64,000 bases of DNA from the NCBI GenBank assembly GCA_036501535.1, contig DASYAE010000181.1, forward strand, positions 10,746 to 74,745, given 5' to 3'. Positions 8,017-17,309 of the stretch are shown one piece after another. This stretch comes from DASYAE01 sp036501535 (GTDB lineage: Bacteria > Actinomycetota > Actinomycetes > Streptomycetales > Catenulisporaceae). Under the pieces are notes generated by a model. It saw only the letters and a program-made list of their open reading frames with translations. It made no database searches and was not told the origin of the DNA. The translations under genes were made by a program, and so were the position numbers. Every line of letters starts with the position of its first letter. Position 1 is the first letter of the stretch.

Positions 8017-8376
8017 GTGGACAGTTACATGCCCATCCTCGTCCTTGGCCTGATCGCGGGCGGATTCGCGGTCTTCTCGATCCTCATGGGCGCGATGACC
8101 GGTCCGAAGCGGTACAACCGGGCCCGCTACGACAGCTACGAGTGCGGCATCGAGCCGACCCCGCAACCTCCGGGCGGCGGCCGCTTCCCGGTCAAGTACT
8201 ACCTGACGGCGATGCTGTTCATCGTCTTCGACATCGAAATCGTCTTCCTCTACCCGTGGGCCGTCGCCTTCGACTCGCTCGGCTGGTTCGGGCTCGCGGA
8301 GATGGTCCTGTTCGTGGTCTCCGTCCTGGTCGCCTACTCCTACGTGTGGCGCCGCGGCGGACTCGACTGGGACTGA
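8017..8376 (+). CDS. nuoA: NADH-quinone oxidoreductase subunit A
   Basis: A 119-residue membrane subunit of complex I with three hydrophobic helices. It contains YECGIEPTP and the conserved acidic segment FIVFDIEIVFLYPWA in the second helix. The GTG start follows GAAAGGTGG. It is the first gene of a 14-gene operon in the canonical A-to-N order, and the Rex-type and CRP-type sites lie in its leader. Length is normal for bacterial NuoA. Confidence 0.96.
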   Translation: MDSYMPILVLGLIAGGFAVFSILMGAMTGPKRYNRARYDSYECGIEPTPQPPGGGRFPVKYYLTAMLFIVFDIEIVFLYPWAVAFDSLGWFGLAEMVLFVVSVLVAYSYVWRRGGLDWD

Positions 8377-8426
8377 CGCTTACTCACGCTCACGCGTCCT
8401 GACGGGAAGGAAGGAGCCGCACGCCG

Positions 8427-8981
8427 ATGGGAATCGAAGAGAAGCTGCCCAGCGGGTTCCTGCTGTCCACGGTCGAGGGTCTGGCCGGCTACATGCGCAA
8501 GGGCTCGCTGTGGCCCGCCACCTTCGGCCTGGCCTGCTGCGCCATCGAGATGATGGCCACCGGGGCGGGCCGCTACGACCTGGCCCGCTTCGGCATGGAG
8601 GTGTTCCGGGCCTCGCCCCGGCAGGCCGACCTGATGATCGTGGCCGGCCGGGTCAGCCAGAAGATGGCCCCGGTGCTGCGGCAGATCTACGACCAGATGC
8701 CGGCGCCGAAGTGGGTCCTGTCGATGGGCGTCTGCGCCTCGTCCGGCGGGATGTTCAACAACTACGCGATCGTGCAGGGCGTCGACCACGTCGTCCCGGT
8801 CGACATCTACCTGCCCGGCTGCCCGCCGCGGCCGGAGATGCTGATGGACGCGATCCTCAAGCTGCACGCGGAGATCCAGCGCATGCCGCTCGGCGTGGAC
8901 CGGGTGGCCGCCGCCCGGGCAGCCGAGGAGGCCGCGATGGCCGCGGTGCCCACGATCGAGATGAAGGGCCTGCTGCGGTGA
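8427..8981 (+). CDS. nuoB: NADH-quinone oxidoreductase subunit B
   Basis: A 184-residue peripheral-arm subunit that ligates the terminal [4Fe-4S] cluster N2, which hands electrons to menaquinone. The tandem cysteines in LACCAIEMM, the cysteine of MGVCASSGG and the one in LPGCPPRPE are the expected four ligands. GAAGGAAGGAG precedes the ATG. Its stop codon overlaps the nuoC start (GTGA), indicating translational coupling. Confidence 0.97.
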   Translation: MGIEEKLPSGFLLSTVEGLAGYMRKGSLWPATFGLACCAIEMMATGAGRYDLARFGMEVFRASPRQADLMIVAGRVSQKMAPVLRQIYDQMPAPKWVLSMGVCASSGGMFNNYAIVQGVDHVVPVDIYLPGCPPRPEMLMDAILKLHAEIQRMPLGVDRVAAARAAEEAAMAAVPTIEMKGLLR

Positions 8982-9736
8982 GCGGAGCAGACAAAGGGGG
9001 GGACGGCGCAGCGAAGTTGCCCGAGCCGCACGAGCAGGCCTCGACGCAGCCCCTCGAGGTGCAGACCGCCGAGGTGATCGCCACCAAGCACGGCTCGTTC
9101 ACCGGATCGCAGGGCGGGAACTCCGGCGACACCTCCGGCTACGGCCGGCTGGTGCGCCGGATCGAGCTGCCCGGACAGGCGCCGCGGCCCTACGGCGGGT
9201 ACTTCGACGAGGTCGAGAACGAGCTGTTCGGCGCGCTCGCCGAGCAGGGCCTGGCGCCGGAGACGGCGATCGAGCGCACCGTGCTGTACCGCGACCAGCT
9301 GACCTTCCAGGTGCGCCGCGAGCACCTGCTGCAGGTCGCGAAGACGCTGCGGGACGACCCGGCCCTGAGATTCGAGCTCTGCCTCGGCGTGTCCGGCGTG
9401 CACTTCCCGCACGAGGAGGGCCGCGAGCTGCACAGCACGGTGCCGCTGCTGTCGGTCACCTTCAACCGGCGGATCCAGCTGGAGGTCACCTGCCCGGACG
9501 CCGACCCGCACATCCCCTCGCTCTACTCGGTCTACCCCGCGGTGGACTGGCACGAGCGGGAGACCTGGGACATGTTCGGCATCATCTACGACGGCCACCC
9601 CTCGCTGACCAGGATCCTGATGCCGGACGACTGGCCCGGCCACCCGCAGCGCAAGGACTACCCGCTCGGCGGCATCCCCGTCGAGTTCAAGGGCGCCCAG
9701 ATCCCGGCGCCCGACCAGCGGAGGTCGTACTCATGA
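8978..9736 (+). CDS. nuoC: NADH-quinone oxidoreductase subunit C
   Basis: A 252-residue peripheral subunit, separate from NuoD (not a NuoCD fusion). The core contains SLYSVYPAVDWHERETWDMF and the terminal HPQRKDYPLGG segments typical of the 30-kDa subunit. About 80 residues at the N-terminus are poorly conserved and hydrophilic. The GTG at 8978 overlaps the nuoB stop and is preceded by AAGGG; the open frame extends further upstream only as an out-of-frame shadow of nuoB. Confidence 0.95.
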   Translation: MSGADKGGDGAAKLPEPHEQASTQPLEVQTAEVIATKHGSFTGSQGGNSGDTSGYGRLVRRIELPGQAPRPYGGYFDEVENELFGALAEQGLAPETAIERTVLYRDQLTFQVRREHLLQVAKTLRDDPALRFELCLGVSGVHFPHEEGRELHSTVPLLSVTFNRRIQLEVTCPDADPHIPSLYSVYPAVDWHERETWDMFGIIYDGHPSLTRILMPDDWPGHPQRKDYPLGGIPVEFKGAQIPAPDQRRSYS

Positions 9737-11169
9737 GAGTGCCGGTATCCGAATCGGCGGCGGACCAGCAGCAGGGGCAGGAGCATCCGGCGCAGGACGA
9801 GCAGCGTCCGGACGGCGGCCAGGAGGGCTTCGACCCGTACGCCGCGCCCGGCGAGGGCGCCGACGGCGCGCACGAGGGCCGGGTCTTCACGGTCTCCGGC
9901 GGCGACTGGGACGAGATCGCCGAGGGCCTCGGCGAGGCGCACGAAGAGCGCATCGTGGTCAACATGGGCCCGCAGCACCCGTCGACGCACGGCGTGCTGC
10001 GGCTCATCCTCGAGCTCGAGGGCGAGACCGTCACCGAGGCCCGCTGCGGCATCGGCTACCTGCACACCGGGATCGAGAAGAACCTCGAGTACCGCAACTG
10101 GACGCAGGGCACCACCTTCGTCACGCGGATGGACTACCTCACCCCGTTCTTCCAGGAGACGGCCTACTGCCTGGCCGTGGAGAAGCTGCTCGGCGTCGAG
10201 GAGCAGGTGCCGCAGCGGGCGCAGATCGTCCGGGTCATGCTGATGGAGCTCAACCGGATCTCCTCGCACCTGGTGGCGGTCGCCACCGGCGGCATGGAGA
10301 TCGGCGCGCTGTCCGCGATGATCTTCGGCTTCCGCGAGCGCGAGCTGATCCTCGACGTGTTCGAGATGATCACCGGCCTGCGGATGAACCACGCCTTCAT
10401 CCGCCCCGGCGGGCTGGCCCAGGACCTGCCGCCGGGCGCCACCGACAAGGTGCGCGAGCTGCTGGAGCTGTTCCCCAAGCGGATCAGGGACATCGAGAAG
10501 CTGCTCAACGAGAACGCCATCTTCAAGGGCCGCACCGAGGGGGTCGGCTACCTCGACCTGGCCGGCTGCATGGCGCTGGGCATCACCGGGCCGATCGTGC
10601 GCTCCACCGGCCTGCCGCACGACCTGCGCAAGTCCCAGCCCTACTGCGGCTACGAGGACTACGACTTCGAGGTCTGCACCTGGGACACCTGCGACGCCTA
10701 CGGCCGCTACCGGCTGCGGATGGACGAGGTGCACCAGTCGCTGCGGATCGTCGAGCAGTGCCTGGACAAGCTGGAGCAGCAGCGCAACCAGCCGGTCATG
10801 GTCGAGGACAAGAAGATCGCCTGGCCGGCCCAGCTGGCCCTGGGCGGCGACGGCCTGGGCAACTCGCTCGACCACATCCGGCACATCATGGGCGAGTCCA
10901 TGGAGGCCCTGATCCACCACTTCAAGCTGGTGACCGAGGGCTTCCACGTGCCGGCCGGCCAGGTGTACGTGCCGGTCGAGTCGGCCAAGGGGGAGCTCGG
11001 CTGCCACGTGGTCTCGGACGGCGGGACCCGGCCCTACCGGGTGCACTTCCGCGACCCGTCCTTCAACAACCTGCAGGCGATGTCCGCGATGTGCGAGGGA
11101 TCCATGATCGCCGACGTGATCGTCGCGGTCGCCTCGATCGACCCGGTGATGGGAGGAGTGGACCGGTGA
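9733..11169 (+). CDS. nuoD: NADH-quinone oxidoreductase subunit D
   Basis: A 478-residue 49-kDa-type subunit that forms the quinone pocket with NuoB. The conserved core begins at NMGPQHPSTHGVLR (about residue 77) and includes GIGYLHTGIEKNLEYR, the RPGGLAQDLP loop and the C-terminal DPVMGGVDR. The first 75 residues are a Gln/Glu/Asp/Gly-rich extension, probably disordered. The ATG overlaps the nuoC stop (ATGA). Confidence 0.96.
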   Translation: MRVPVSESAADQQQGQEHPAQDEQRPDGGQEGFDPYAAPGEGADGAHEGRVFTVSGGDWDEIAEGLGEAHEERIVVNMGPQHPSTHGVLRLILELEGETVTEARCGIGYLHTGIEKNLEYRNWTQGTTFVTRMDYLTPFFQETAYCLAVEKLLGVEEQVPQRAQIVRVMLMELNRISSHLVAVATGGMEIGALSAMIFGFRERELILDVFEMITGLRMNHAFIRPGGLAQDLPPGATDKVRELLELFPKRIRDIEKLLNENAIFKGRTEGVGYLDLAGCMALGITGPIVRSTGLPHDLRKSQPYCGYEDYDFEVCTWDTCDAYGRYRLRMDEVHQSLRIVEQCLDKLEQQRNQPVMVEDKKIAWPAQLALGGDGLGNSLDHIRHIMGESMEALIHHFKLVTEGFHVPAGQVYVPVESAKGELGCHVVSDGGTRPYRVHFRDPSFNNLQAMSAMCEGSMIADVIVAVASIDPVMGGVDR

Positions 11170-11987
11170 GCGTGACCGAGGGGTCGAACGGGCATGCGGC
11201 GCTGTCCGGGCTGCTGCAGATCAAGTCGGGCGAGCCGCGCGGCCGCGCGGCCTACGCCGAGGACCCGGAGCTGCGCGCCCGCCTCGACGCCGACGCGGCG
11301 ACCTTGATCGCCCGCTATCCGCAGAGCCGCTCCGCGCTGCTGCCGCTGCTGCACCTGGTGCAGTCGGAGGAGGGACTGGTCTCCGCGGACGGCATCCTGT
11401 TCTGCGCCGAGCAGCTGGGCCTGTCCACCGCGGAGGTCTCCGCGGTCTCGACGTTCTACACCATGTACAAGGCGCGCCAGGTCGGCGACTACCACGTCGG
11501 GGTGTGTACGAACACGCTGTGCGCGGTGATGGGCGGGGACGAGATCTTCGCGACGCTCAAGGCGCACCTGGGCGTCGGCAACGACGAGCGGACGCCGGAC
11601 GCGCCGGGGCGTGAGCGGAGCCTGACGCTCGAGCACATCGAGTGCAACGCGGCCTGCGACTTCGCCCCGGTGATGACGGTCAACTGGGAGTTCTTCGACA
11701 ACATGACCCCGACCTCGGCGGTCGAGCTGGTCGACGACCTGCTGGCCGGGCGCGGCGCGACGCCGAGCCGCGGGCCGAGCGTGTGCAGCTTCCGCGAGGT
11801 GGAGCGGATCCTGGCCGGCTTCGAGGACCCGCGGCCGGACGCGGTGCGCGCCGGCGGGCCGGCCGGGCCGGCCAGCCTCGAGGGGCTGAAGCACGTGCGG
11901 CAGGCCGCCGGCAGCAGAACACAGGCGCAGCGCGAGGGCACGGCTGGCAAGACAGAGTCCACCGACCGGACCGGGGACGGTGCCTGA
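11166..11987 (+). CDS. nuoE: NADH-quinone oxidoreductase subunit E
   Basis: A 273-residue thioredoxin-fold subunit carrying the [2Fe-2S] cluster N1a. The ligand pattern is CTNTLC (Cx4C) followed by CNAAC (Cx3C). The C-terminal 70 residues, rich in Gly, Arg and Ala, exceed the usual length and are probably disordered. The GTG start overlaps the nuoD stop; a second GTG two codons later is possible. It partners NuoF and NuoG in the NADH dehydrogenase module. Confidence 0.94.
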   Translation: MSVTEGSNGHAALSGLLQIKSGEPRGRAAYAEDPELRARLDADAATLIARYPQSRSALLPLLHLVQSEEGLVSADGILFCAEQLGLSTAEVSAVSTFYTMYKARQVGDYHVGVCTNTLCAVMGGDEIFATLKAHLGVGNDERTPDAPGRERSLTLEHIECNAACDFAPVMTVNWEFFDNMTPTSAVELVDDLLAGRGATPSRGPSVCSFREVERILAGFEDPRPDAVRAGGPAGPASLEGLKHVRQAAGSRTQAQREGTAGKTESTDRTGDGA

Positions 11988-13357
11988 TGACCGAGAACGC
12001 AAGCGCCGCCACGCAAGGCGACGCATCAAAGCTCACCGCGGTCCTCTCCCGTAGCTGGGACGACCCGGAGTCCTACACCCTCGCCGGCTACCAGCGCGCC
12101 GACGGCTACAAGGCCGTCCGCAAGGCCCTGACGATGGCGCCGGACGAGGTGATCAACCTCGTCAAGGAGTCCGGGCTGCGCGGCCGTGGCGGCGCCGGCT
12201 TCCCGACCGGGGTCAAGTGGAGCTTCATCCCGCAGGACAGCTCGGCGGCCGCCGGCGGCAAGCCGCACTACCTCGTGGTCAACGCGGACGAGTCCGAGCC
12301 GGGCGCCTGCAAGGACATGCCCCTGATGCTCGCGAACCCACACGAGCTGATCGAGGGGGCCATCATCGCGTCCTACGCGATCCGGGCCCATCACGCCTTC
12401 ATCTACCTCCGCGGCGAGGTCGTGCACGTGCTGCGGCGCCTGCAGGCCGCGGTGCGCGAAGCCTACGAGGCCGGATTCCTCGGGAAGGACATCCTGGGAT
12501 CCGGCTTCGACCTCGAGATCGTGGTGCACGCCGGCGCCGGCGCCTACATCTGCGGCGAGGAGACGGCGCTGCTCGACTCGCTGGAGGGCTACCGCGGGCA
12601 ACCCCGGCTGCGGCCGCCCTTCCCGGCCATCGCGGGCCTCTACGCGAGCCCCACTGTCGTGAACAACGTCGAGTCCATCACCTCGGTTCCCTCGATCGTG
12701 CGCAACGGCTCCTCCTGGTTCCGCGGGTTCGGCACCGAGAAGTCGCCCGGCTTCGGCTTCTTCTCGCTCTCCGGCCACGTGGCCCGGCCCGGTCAGTACG
12801 AAGCGCCGCTCGGGGTGACCGCACGCGAGCTGATGGACCTGGCCGGCGGGATGCGGTTCGGGCACCGGCTGAAGTTCTGGACCCCCGGCGGCTCCTCGAC
12901 GCCGCTGTTCACCGACGAGCACCTCGACGTCCCGCTGGAGTTCGAGAGCGTCGCCGCCGCCGGTTCGATGCTCGGCACCAGGTCGCTGCAGATCTTCGAC
13001 GAGACGGTCTGCGTGGTGCGGGCGGCCCTGCGCTGGACCGAGTTCTACATGCACGAGTCCTGCGGTAAATGCACGCCGTGCCGCGAGGGCACGTACTGGC
13101 TCGTGCAGGTCTACCGCAGGCTGGAGAACGGCCAGGGCACCGAGGCGGACCTGGAGAAGCTGCTCGACCTCTGCGACAACATCCTGGGCCGCGCGTTCTG
13201 CGCCCTGGGCGACGGCGCCACGTCCCCGATCACCAGCTCGATCCAGTACTTCCGGGACGAGTACATGGAACACATCACCTCCGGCGGCTGCCCCTTCGAC
13301 CCGGCGGCCAGCACCGCCTGGGCCGCCGCACAGCATCTGACGGGAGCGCGCGCATGA
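11987..13357 (+). CDS. nuoF: NADH-quinone oxidoreductase subunit F
   Basis: A 456-residue flavoprotein that binds FMN and NADH and the [4Fe-4S] cluster N3. GLRGRGGAGFPTGVKW is the NADH/FMN glycine-rich loop, GAGAYICGEETALLDSLEG is the FMN motif, and SCGKCTPCREG plus a later cysteine ligate the cluster. The ATG overlaps the nuoE stop by one base (TGATG). This is the entry point for electrons from NADH. Confidence 0.97.
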   Translation: MTENASAATQGDASKLTAVLSRSWDDPESYTLAGYQRADGYKAVRKALTMAPDEVINLVKESGLRGRGGAGFPTGVKWSFIPQDSSAAAGGKPHYLVVNADESEPGACKDMPLMLANPHELIEGAIIASYAIRAHHAFIYLRGEVVHVLRRLQAAVREAYEAGFLGKDILGSGFDLEIVVHAGAGAYICGEETALLDSLEGYRGQPRLRPPFPAIAGLYASPTVVNNVESITSVPSIVRNGSSWFRGFGTEKSPGFGFFSLSGHVARPGQYEAPLGVTARELMDLAGGMRFGHRLKFWTPGGSSTPLFTDEHLDVPLEFESVAAAGSMLGTRSLQIFDETVCVVRAALRWTEFYMHESCGKCTPCREGTYWLVQVYRRLENGQGTEADLEKLLDLCDNILGRAFCALGDGATSPITSSIQYFRDEYMEHITSGGCPFDPAASTAWAAAQHLTGARA

Positions 13358-15906
13358 CCGTCACCGCATCAGACGCCAAGGCGCCGGCGGTGCCCGAGGG
13401 CCACGTCTCGCTCACCGTCGACGGCATCGCGACCGTCGCGCCGAAGGGCGAGCTGATCATCCGGACCGCCGAGCGGCTCGGCATCGACATCCCGCGGTTC
13501 TGCGACCACCCGCTGCTCGACCCGGTCGGCGCCTGCCGGCAGTGCCTGGTCGACGTCGAGGGGCAGCGCAAGCCGATGGCCTCCTGCACCACCACCGTCA
13601 TGGACGGCATGGTGGTGCGCACCCAGCACTCCTCGGCGGTCGCCGACAAGGCGCAGCAGGGCGTCATGGAGCTGCTGCTGATCAACCACCCGCTGGACTG
13701 CCCGGTCTGCGACAAGGGCGGCGAGTGCCCGCTGCAGAACCAGGCGCTGAGCAACGGCCGCGGCGAGACCCGGTTCGAGGGCGTCAAGCGCACCTTCGCC
13801 AAGCCGATCGCGCTGTCCAGCGAGGTGCTGCTGGACCGGGAGCGCTGCGTGTCGTGCGCCCGCTGCACCCGGTTCTCCGAGCAGATCGCCGGCGACCCGT
13901 TCATCGCCCTGATCGAGCGCGGCCCGGAGCAGCAGGTCGGCATCTCGGTGGCGCACGACCAGGAGTTCCAGTCCTACTTCTCCGGCAACACGGTGCAGAT
14001 CTGCCCGGTCGGCGCGCTGACCGGCGCGGCCTACCGGTTCCGGGCCCGGCCGTTCGACCTGGTCTCCTCGCCCTCGGCGTGCGAGCACTGCGCCTCCGGC
14101 TGCGCGCTGCGCACCGACCACCGGCGCGGCAAGGTGCTGCGGCGGATGGCCGGCGACGACCCGGCGGTCAACGAGGAGTGGAACTGCGACAAGGGCCGCT
14201 GGGCCTTCGGCTACCTGACCGCGGGCGACCGGATCCCCGGGCCGCTGGTGCGCCGGGACGGCGAGCTGGTCCCGGCCTCCTGGCCGGAGGCGCTGGACGC
14301 GGCGGCGCAGGGGCTGCGGCAGGCCCGCGGCGCGGCCGGGGTGCTGGTCGGCGGGCGGGCCACGCTCGAGGACGCATATGCGTACTCGAAGTTCGCCCGG
14401 GTCGCCCTGGACACCAACGACATCGACTTCCGGGCCCGGCCGCACTCGGCCGAGGAGGCCGAGTTCCTGGCCGCGCAGGTGGCCGGCCGCACGCTCCAGG
14501 CGACGTACCAGGACCTGGAGACGGCGCCGGCGGTGCTGCTGGTCGGCCTCGAGCCCGAGGACGAGTCGCCGATCGTGTTCCTGCGGCTGCGCAAGGCGAT
14601 CCGCAAGAGCCGCACCCGGGTGGCGGCCATAGCGCCCTACGCCTCGGTCGGCCTGCGCAAGCTGGACGGCGAGCTGCTCAAGGCCGCGCCGCACACCGAG
14701 CCGGAGTTCCTGGCCGCGCTCGCCTCCGACCCGGAGACCGGGTCGGCGTACCAGAGCCTGAGCGAGGGCGGCAAGGTCATCGCCCGGCTGCTGCGCGGGC
14801 CCGGATCGGTGATCCTGGCCGGCGAGCGGCTGGCCTGCGTGCCCGGCGCGCTGACCGCCGCGCTGGCGCTGGCCGAGACGACCGGCGCGAAACTGGCCTG
14901 GGTCCCGCGACGGGCCGGGGAGCGCGGCGCGGTCGAGGCCGGCGCGCTCTACAACCTGCTGCCCGGCGGCCGGCCGGCCGACGCGGCCGAGGCGCGCGGC
15001 CAGGTGGCCTCCGCCTGGGGCGTACGGGCGCTGCCCACCCTGGACGGCCGGGACGGCGAGGGCATCCTCGCCGCCGCGCAGGCCGGGCAGATCAGGGGCC
15101 TGCTGGTCGGCGGGGTGGACCCGGACGACCTGCCGGACCCGGAGGCGGCCCGCGCCGCGATCGCGGCGCTGGGACAGGGCGACGGCGGCTTCGTGGTCTC
15201 GCTCGAGCAGCGGCACAGCGCCGTCACCGAGCTGGCCGACGTGGTCCTGCCGGTCGCCGCGACCGCGGCCAAGGCCGGCACCTTCGTGGACTGGGAGGGC
15301 CGCCCGCGCAGCTTCGAGCCGGCGCTCTCCCCGGAGACGCAGCAGACCGTGCACGGCGGCATGAGCGACCTGCGGGTGCTCGACGCGCTGGCCGACGCGA
15401 TGGACTACCACCTGGGCCTGCCGGACCCGGCCGCCGCCCGCCGCGAGCTGGCCGCCCTCGGCGGCTGGGACGGCGTGCGCGCGGCCCGGCCCTTCGGCCA
15501 GCCGCGCCCGGTCCCCGCGCCCGCGGTCGGCCAGGCGGTCCTGGCGACGCACCGCCAGCTGATCGACGACGGCCGGCTGCAGGACGGCGAGAAGTACCTG
15601 GCCGCCACCGCAAGGCGGCCGGTGGTGCGGCTGTCCGCGGCCACCGCGGCCGAGATCGGCGCGAGCGCGGGCGAGCCGGTGACCGTCGCGACCGACGCCG
15701 GCGCGATCACCCTGCCGCTGTTCGTCGAGGCGATGCCGGACCGGGTGGCCTGGGTCCCGGCCTTCTCGCCCGGCTCGCACGTGCACGCCATGCTGCGCGC
15801 GGACGCCGGCGCGGTAGTCACCATCAGCGCCACGCCGGCAGCTCCGGAGCCGCGCGCAGCCGCACCGGACGTCACCGCTCCGGTCAGCGACGAAGAGGAG
15901 TCCTGA
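13354..15906 (+). CDS. nuoG: NADH-quinone oxidoreductase subunit G
   Basis: An 850-residue Fe-S subunit. The N-terminal ferredoxin-like domain has CDHPLLDPVGACRQC; a CPVCDKGGEC region and CVSCARC follow. CEHCASGC with a later cysteine in NEEWNCDKGRW matches the extra N7 cluster motif kept in some bacteria. The C-terminal half is the molybdopterin-oxidoreductase-like domain without cofactor function in complex I. The ATG overlaps the nuoF stop. Confidence 0.95.
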   Translation: MTVTASDAKAPAVPEGHVSLTVDGIATVAPKGELIIRTAERLGIDIPRFCDHPLLDPVGACRQCLVDVEGQRKPMASCTTTVMDGMVVRTQHSSAVADKAQQGVMELLLINHPLDCPVCDKGGECPLQNQALSNGRGETRFEGVKRTFAKPIALSSEVLLDRERCVSCARCTRFSEQIAGDPFIALIERGPEQQVGISVAHDQEFQSYFSGNTVQICPVGALTGAAYRFRARPFDLVSSPSACEHCASGCALRTDHRRGKVLRRMAGDDPAVNEEWNCDKGRWAFGYLTAGDRIPGPLVRRDGELVPASWPEALDAAAQGLRQARGAAGVLVGGRATLEDAYAYSKFARVALDTNDIDFRARPHSAEEAEFLAAQVAGRTLQATYQDLETAPAVLLVGLEPEDESPIVFLRLRKAIRKSRTRVAAIAPYASVGLRKLDGELLKAAPHTEPEFLAALASDPETGSAYQSLSEGGKVIARLLRGPGSVILAGERLACVPGALTAALALAETTGAKLAWVPRRAGERGAVEAGALYNLLPGGRPADAAEARGQVASAWGVRALPTLDGRDGEGILAAAQAGQIRGLLVGGVDPDDLPDPEAARAAIAALGQGDGGFVVSLEQRHSAVTELADVVLPVAATAAKAGTFVDWEGRPRSFEPALSPETQQTVHGGMSDLRVLDALADAMDYHLGLPDPAAARRELAALGGWDGVRAARPFGQPRPVPAPAVGQAVLATHRQLIDDGRLQDGEKYLAATARRPVVRLSAATAAEIGASAGEPVTVATDAGAITLPLFVEAMPDRVAWVPAFSPGSHVHAMLRADAGAVVTISATPAAPEPRAAAPDVTAPVSDEEES

Positions 15907-17309
15907 TGTCCGCCTCCGCGGCCCTGGCCGCCGCCGCGACCGCCGCCTCCGGCGTGCCCGCCGCCAACGCGGGCCACTGGGTCATCAACGGCTGGGACAC
16001 GCACATCCCGTGGTGGTTCCTGCTGGTCGTGATCAAGGCGGTCGCCTCGTTCGCCATCCTGGTCGTGCTGACCCTGTTCAACATCTGGTTCGAGCGCCGG
16101 GTCGTGTCCTGGATGCAGCACCGCATCGGGCCGAACCGGGTCGGGCCGCAGGGCCTGCTGCAGTCCCTGGCCGACGGCGTGAAGCTGGCGCTGAAGGAGG
16201 ACATCGTCCCGGTCAACGCGGACAAGGTGGTGTTCTGGCTCGCCCCGATCATCTCCGCGGTCCCGGCGTTCCTGGCCATCGCGGTGATCCCGTGGGGGCC
16301 GCAGGTCTCGGTCTTCCACCACCCGATGACGCTGCAGCTGGTCGACCTGCCCATCGGCGTGCTCTACATCCTGGCCGTCTCCTCGATCGGCATCTACGGG
16401 ATCGTGCTGGCCGGCTGGTCCTCCGGCTCGACCTACCCGCTGCTCGGCGCGCTGCGCTCGTCGGCCCAGATGATCTCCTACGAGGTCGCCATGGGCCTGT
16501 CGTTCGCCGGCGTCTTCCTCTACGCGGGCACCATGAGCACCGCGGGCATCGTGCAGGCGCAGGCCGGCGGCTGGTACATCTACCTGCTGCCGCTCTCCGC
16601 GGTGATCTACATCGTGGCCATGGTCGGCGAGACCAACCGGGCCCCGTTCGACCTGCCGGAGGCGGAGGGCGAGCTGGTCGGCGGCTTCCACACCGAGTAC
16701 TCCTCGCTCAAGTTCGCCCTGTTCTTCCTCGCCGAGTACATCAACATCGTGATCGTTTCCGCGCTCGCGGTGACCATGTTCTTCGGCGGCTGGCGGGCGC
16801 CCTGGCCGTTCGCGCTGTGGCACGGGGCGAACAGCGGCTGGTACCCGATGATCTGGATGCTCGTCAAGATCATGCTGTTCGTGTTCGTCTTCATCTGGCT
16901 GCGCGGCACGCTGCCCCGGCTGCGCTACGACCAGTTCATGTCGTTCGGCTGGAAGGTGCTGATCCCGGCCTCGGTGCTGTGGCTGCTCGCGGTCGCGTTC
17001 TTCCGCCAGCTGCGCAACACCGGCGAGATGAACCAGGCCAAGGTGGTGCCCATCGCGATCGGGGCGCTGGTGCTGTTCCTGATCGTGTTCGTGCTGGCCG
17101 AGGCCCGGGAGCGCAACGTGCTCAGACGGGCCATGGCCGAGCCGCCGGGCGAGTTCGGGTCGCGCGAGGGCGGCTTCCCCGTCCCGCCGATGCCCGGCCA
17201 GAGCGTGCCGCCCCCGCCGCGCCGTCCCGCTTACGCACACGCCGGTGCGACGGCCCCTCTGCTGATGAACGACTCCGACGTCCAGGAGGCGCAGCCCGAT
17301 GAGCAGTGA
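15906..17309 (+). CDS. nuoH: NADH-quinone oxidoreductase subunit H
   Basis: A 467-residue membrane subunit that connects the quinone site to the proton-pumping arm. It shows about eight hydrophobic helices, the FERRVVSWMQHRIGPNRVG loop and the glutamate-rich ETNRAPFDLPEAEGELVGG segment that form the quinone chamber. The C-terminal 60 residues are a Pro/Gly-rich extension beyond the usual length. The ATG shares one base with the nuoG stop. Confidence 0.96.
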   Translation: MSASAALAAAATAASGVPAANAGHWVINGWDTHIPWWFLLVVIKAVASFAILVVLTLFNIWFERRVVSWMQHRIGPNRVGPQGLLQSLADGVKLALKEDIVPVNADKVVFWLAPIISAVPAFLAIAVIPWGPQVSVFHHPMTLQLVDLPIGVLYILAVSSIGIYGIVLAGWSSGSTYPLLGALRSSAQMISYEVAMGLSFAGVFLYAGTMSTAGIVQAQAGGWYIYLLPLSAVIYIVAMVGETNRAPFDLPEAEGELVGGFHTEYSSLKFALFFLAEYINIVIVSALAVTMFFGGWRAPWPFALWHGANSGWYPMIWMLVKIMLFVFVFIWLRGTLPRLRYDQFMSFGWKVLIPASVLWLLAVAFFRQLRNTGEMNQAKVVPIAIGALVLFLIVFVLAEARERNVLRRAMAEPPGEFGSREGGFPVPPMPGQSVPPPPRRPAYAHAGATAPLLMNDSDVQEAQPDEQ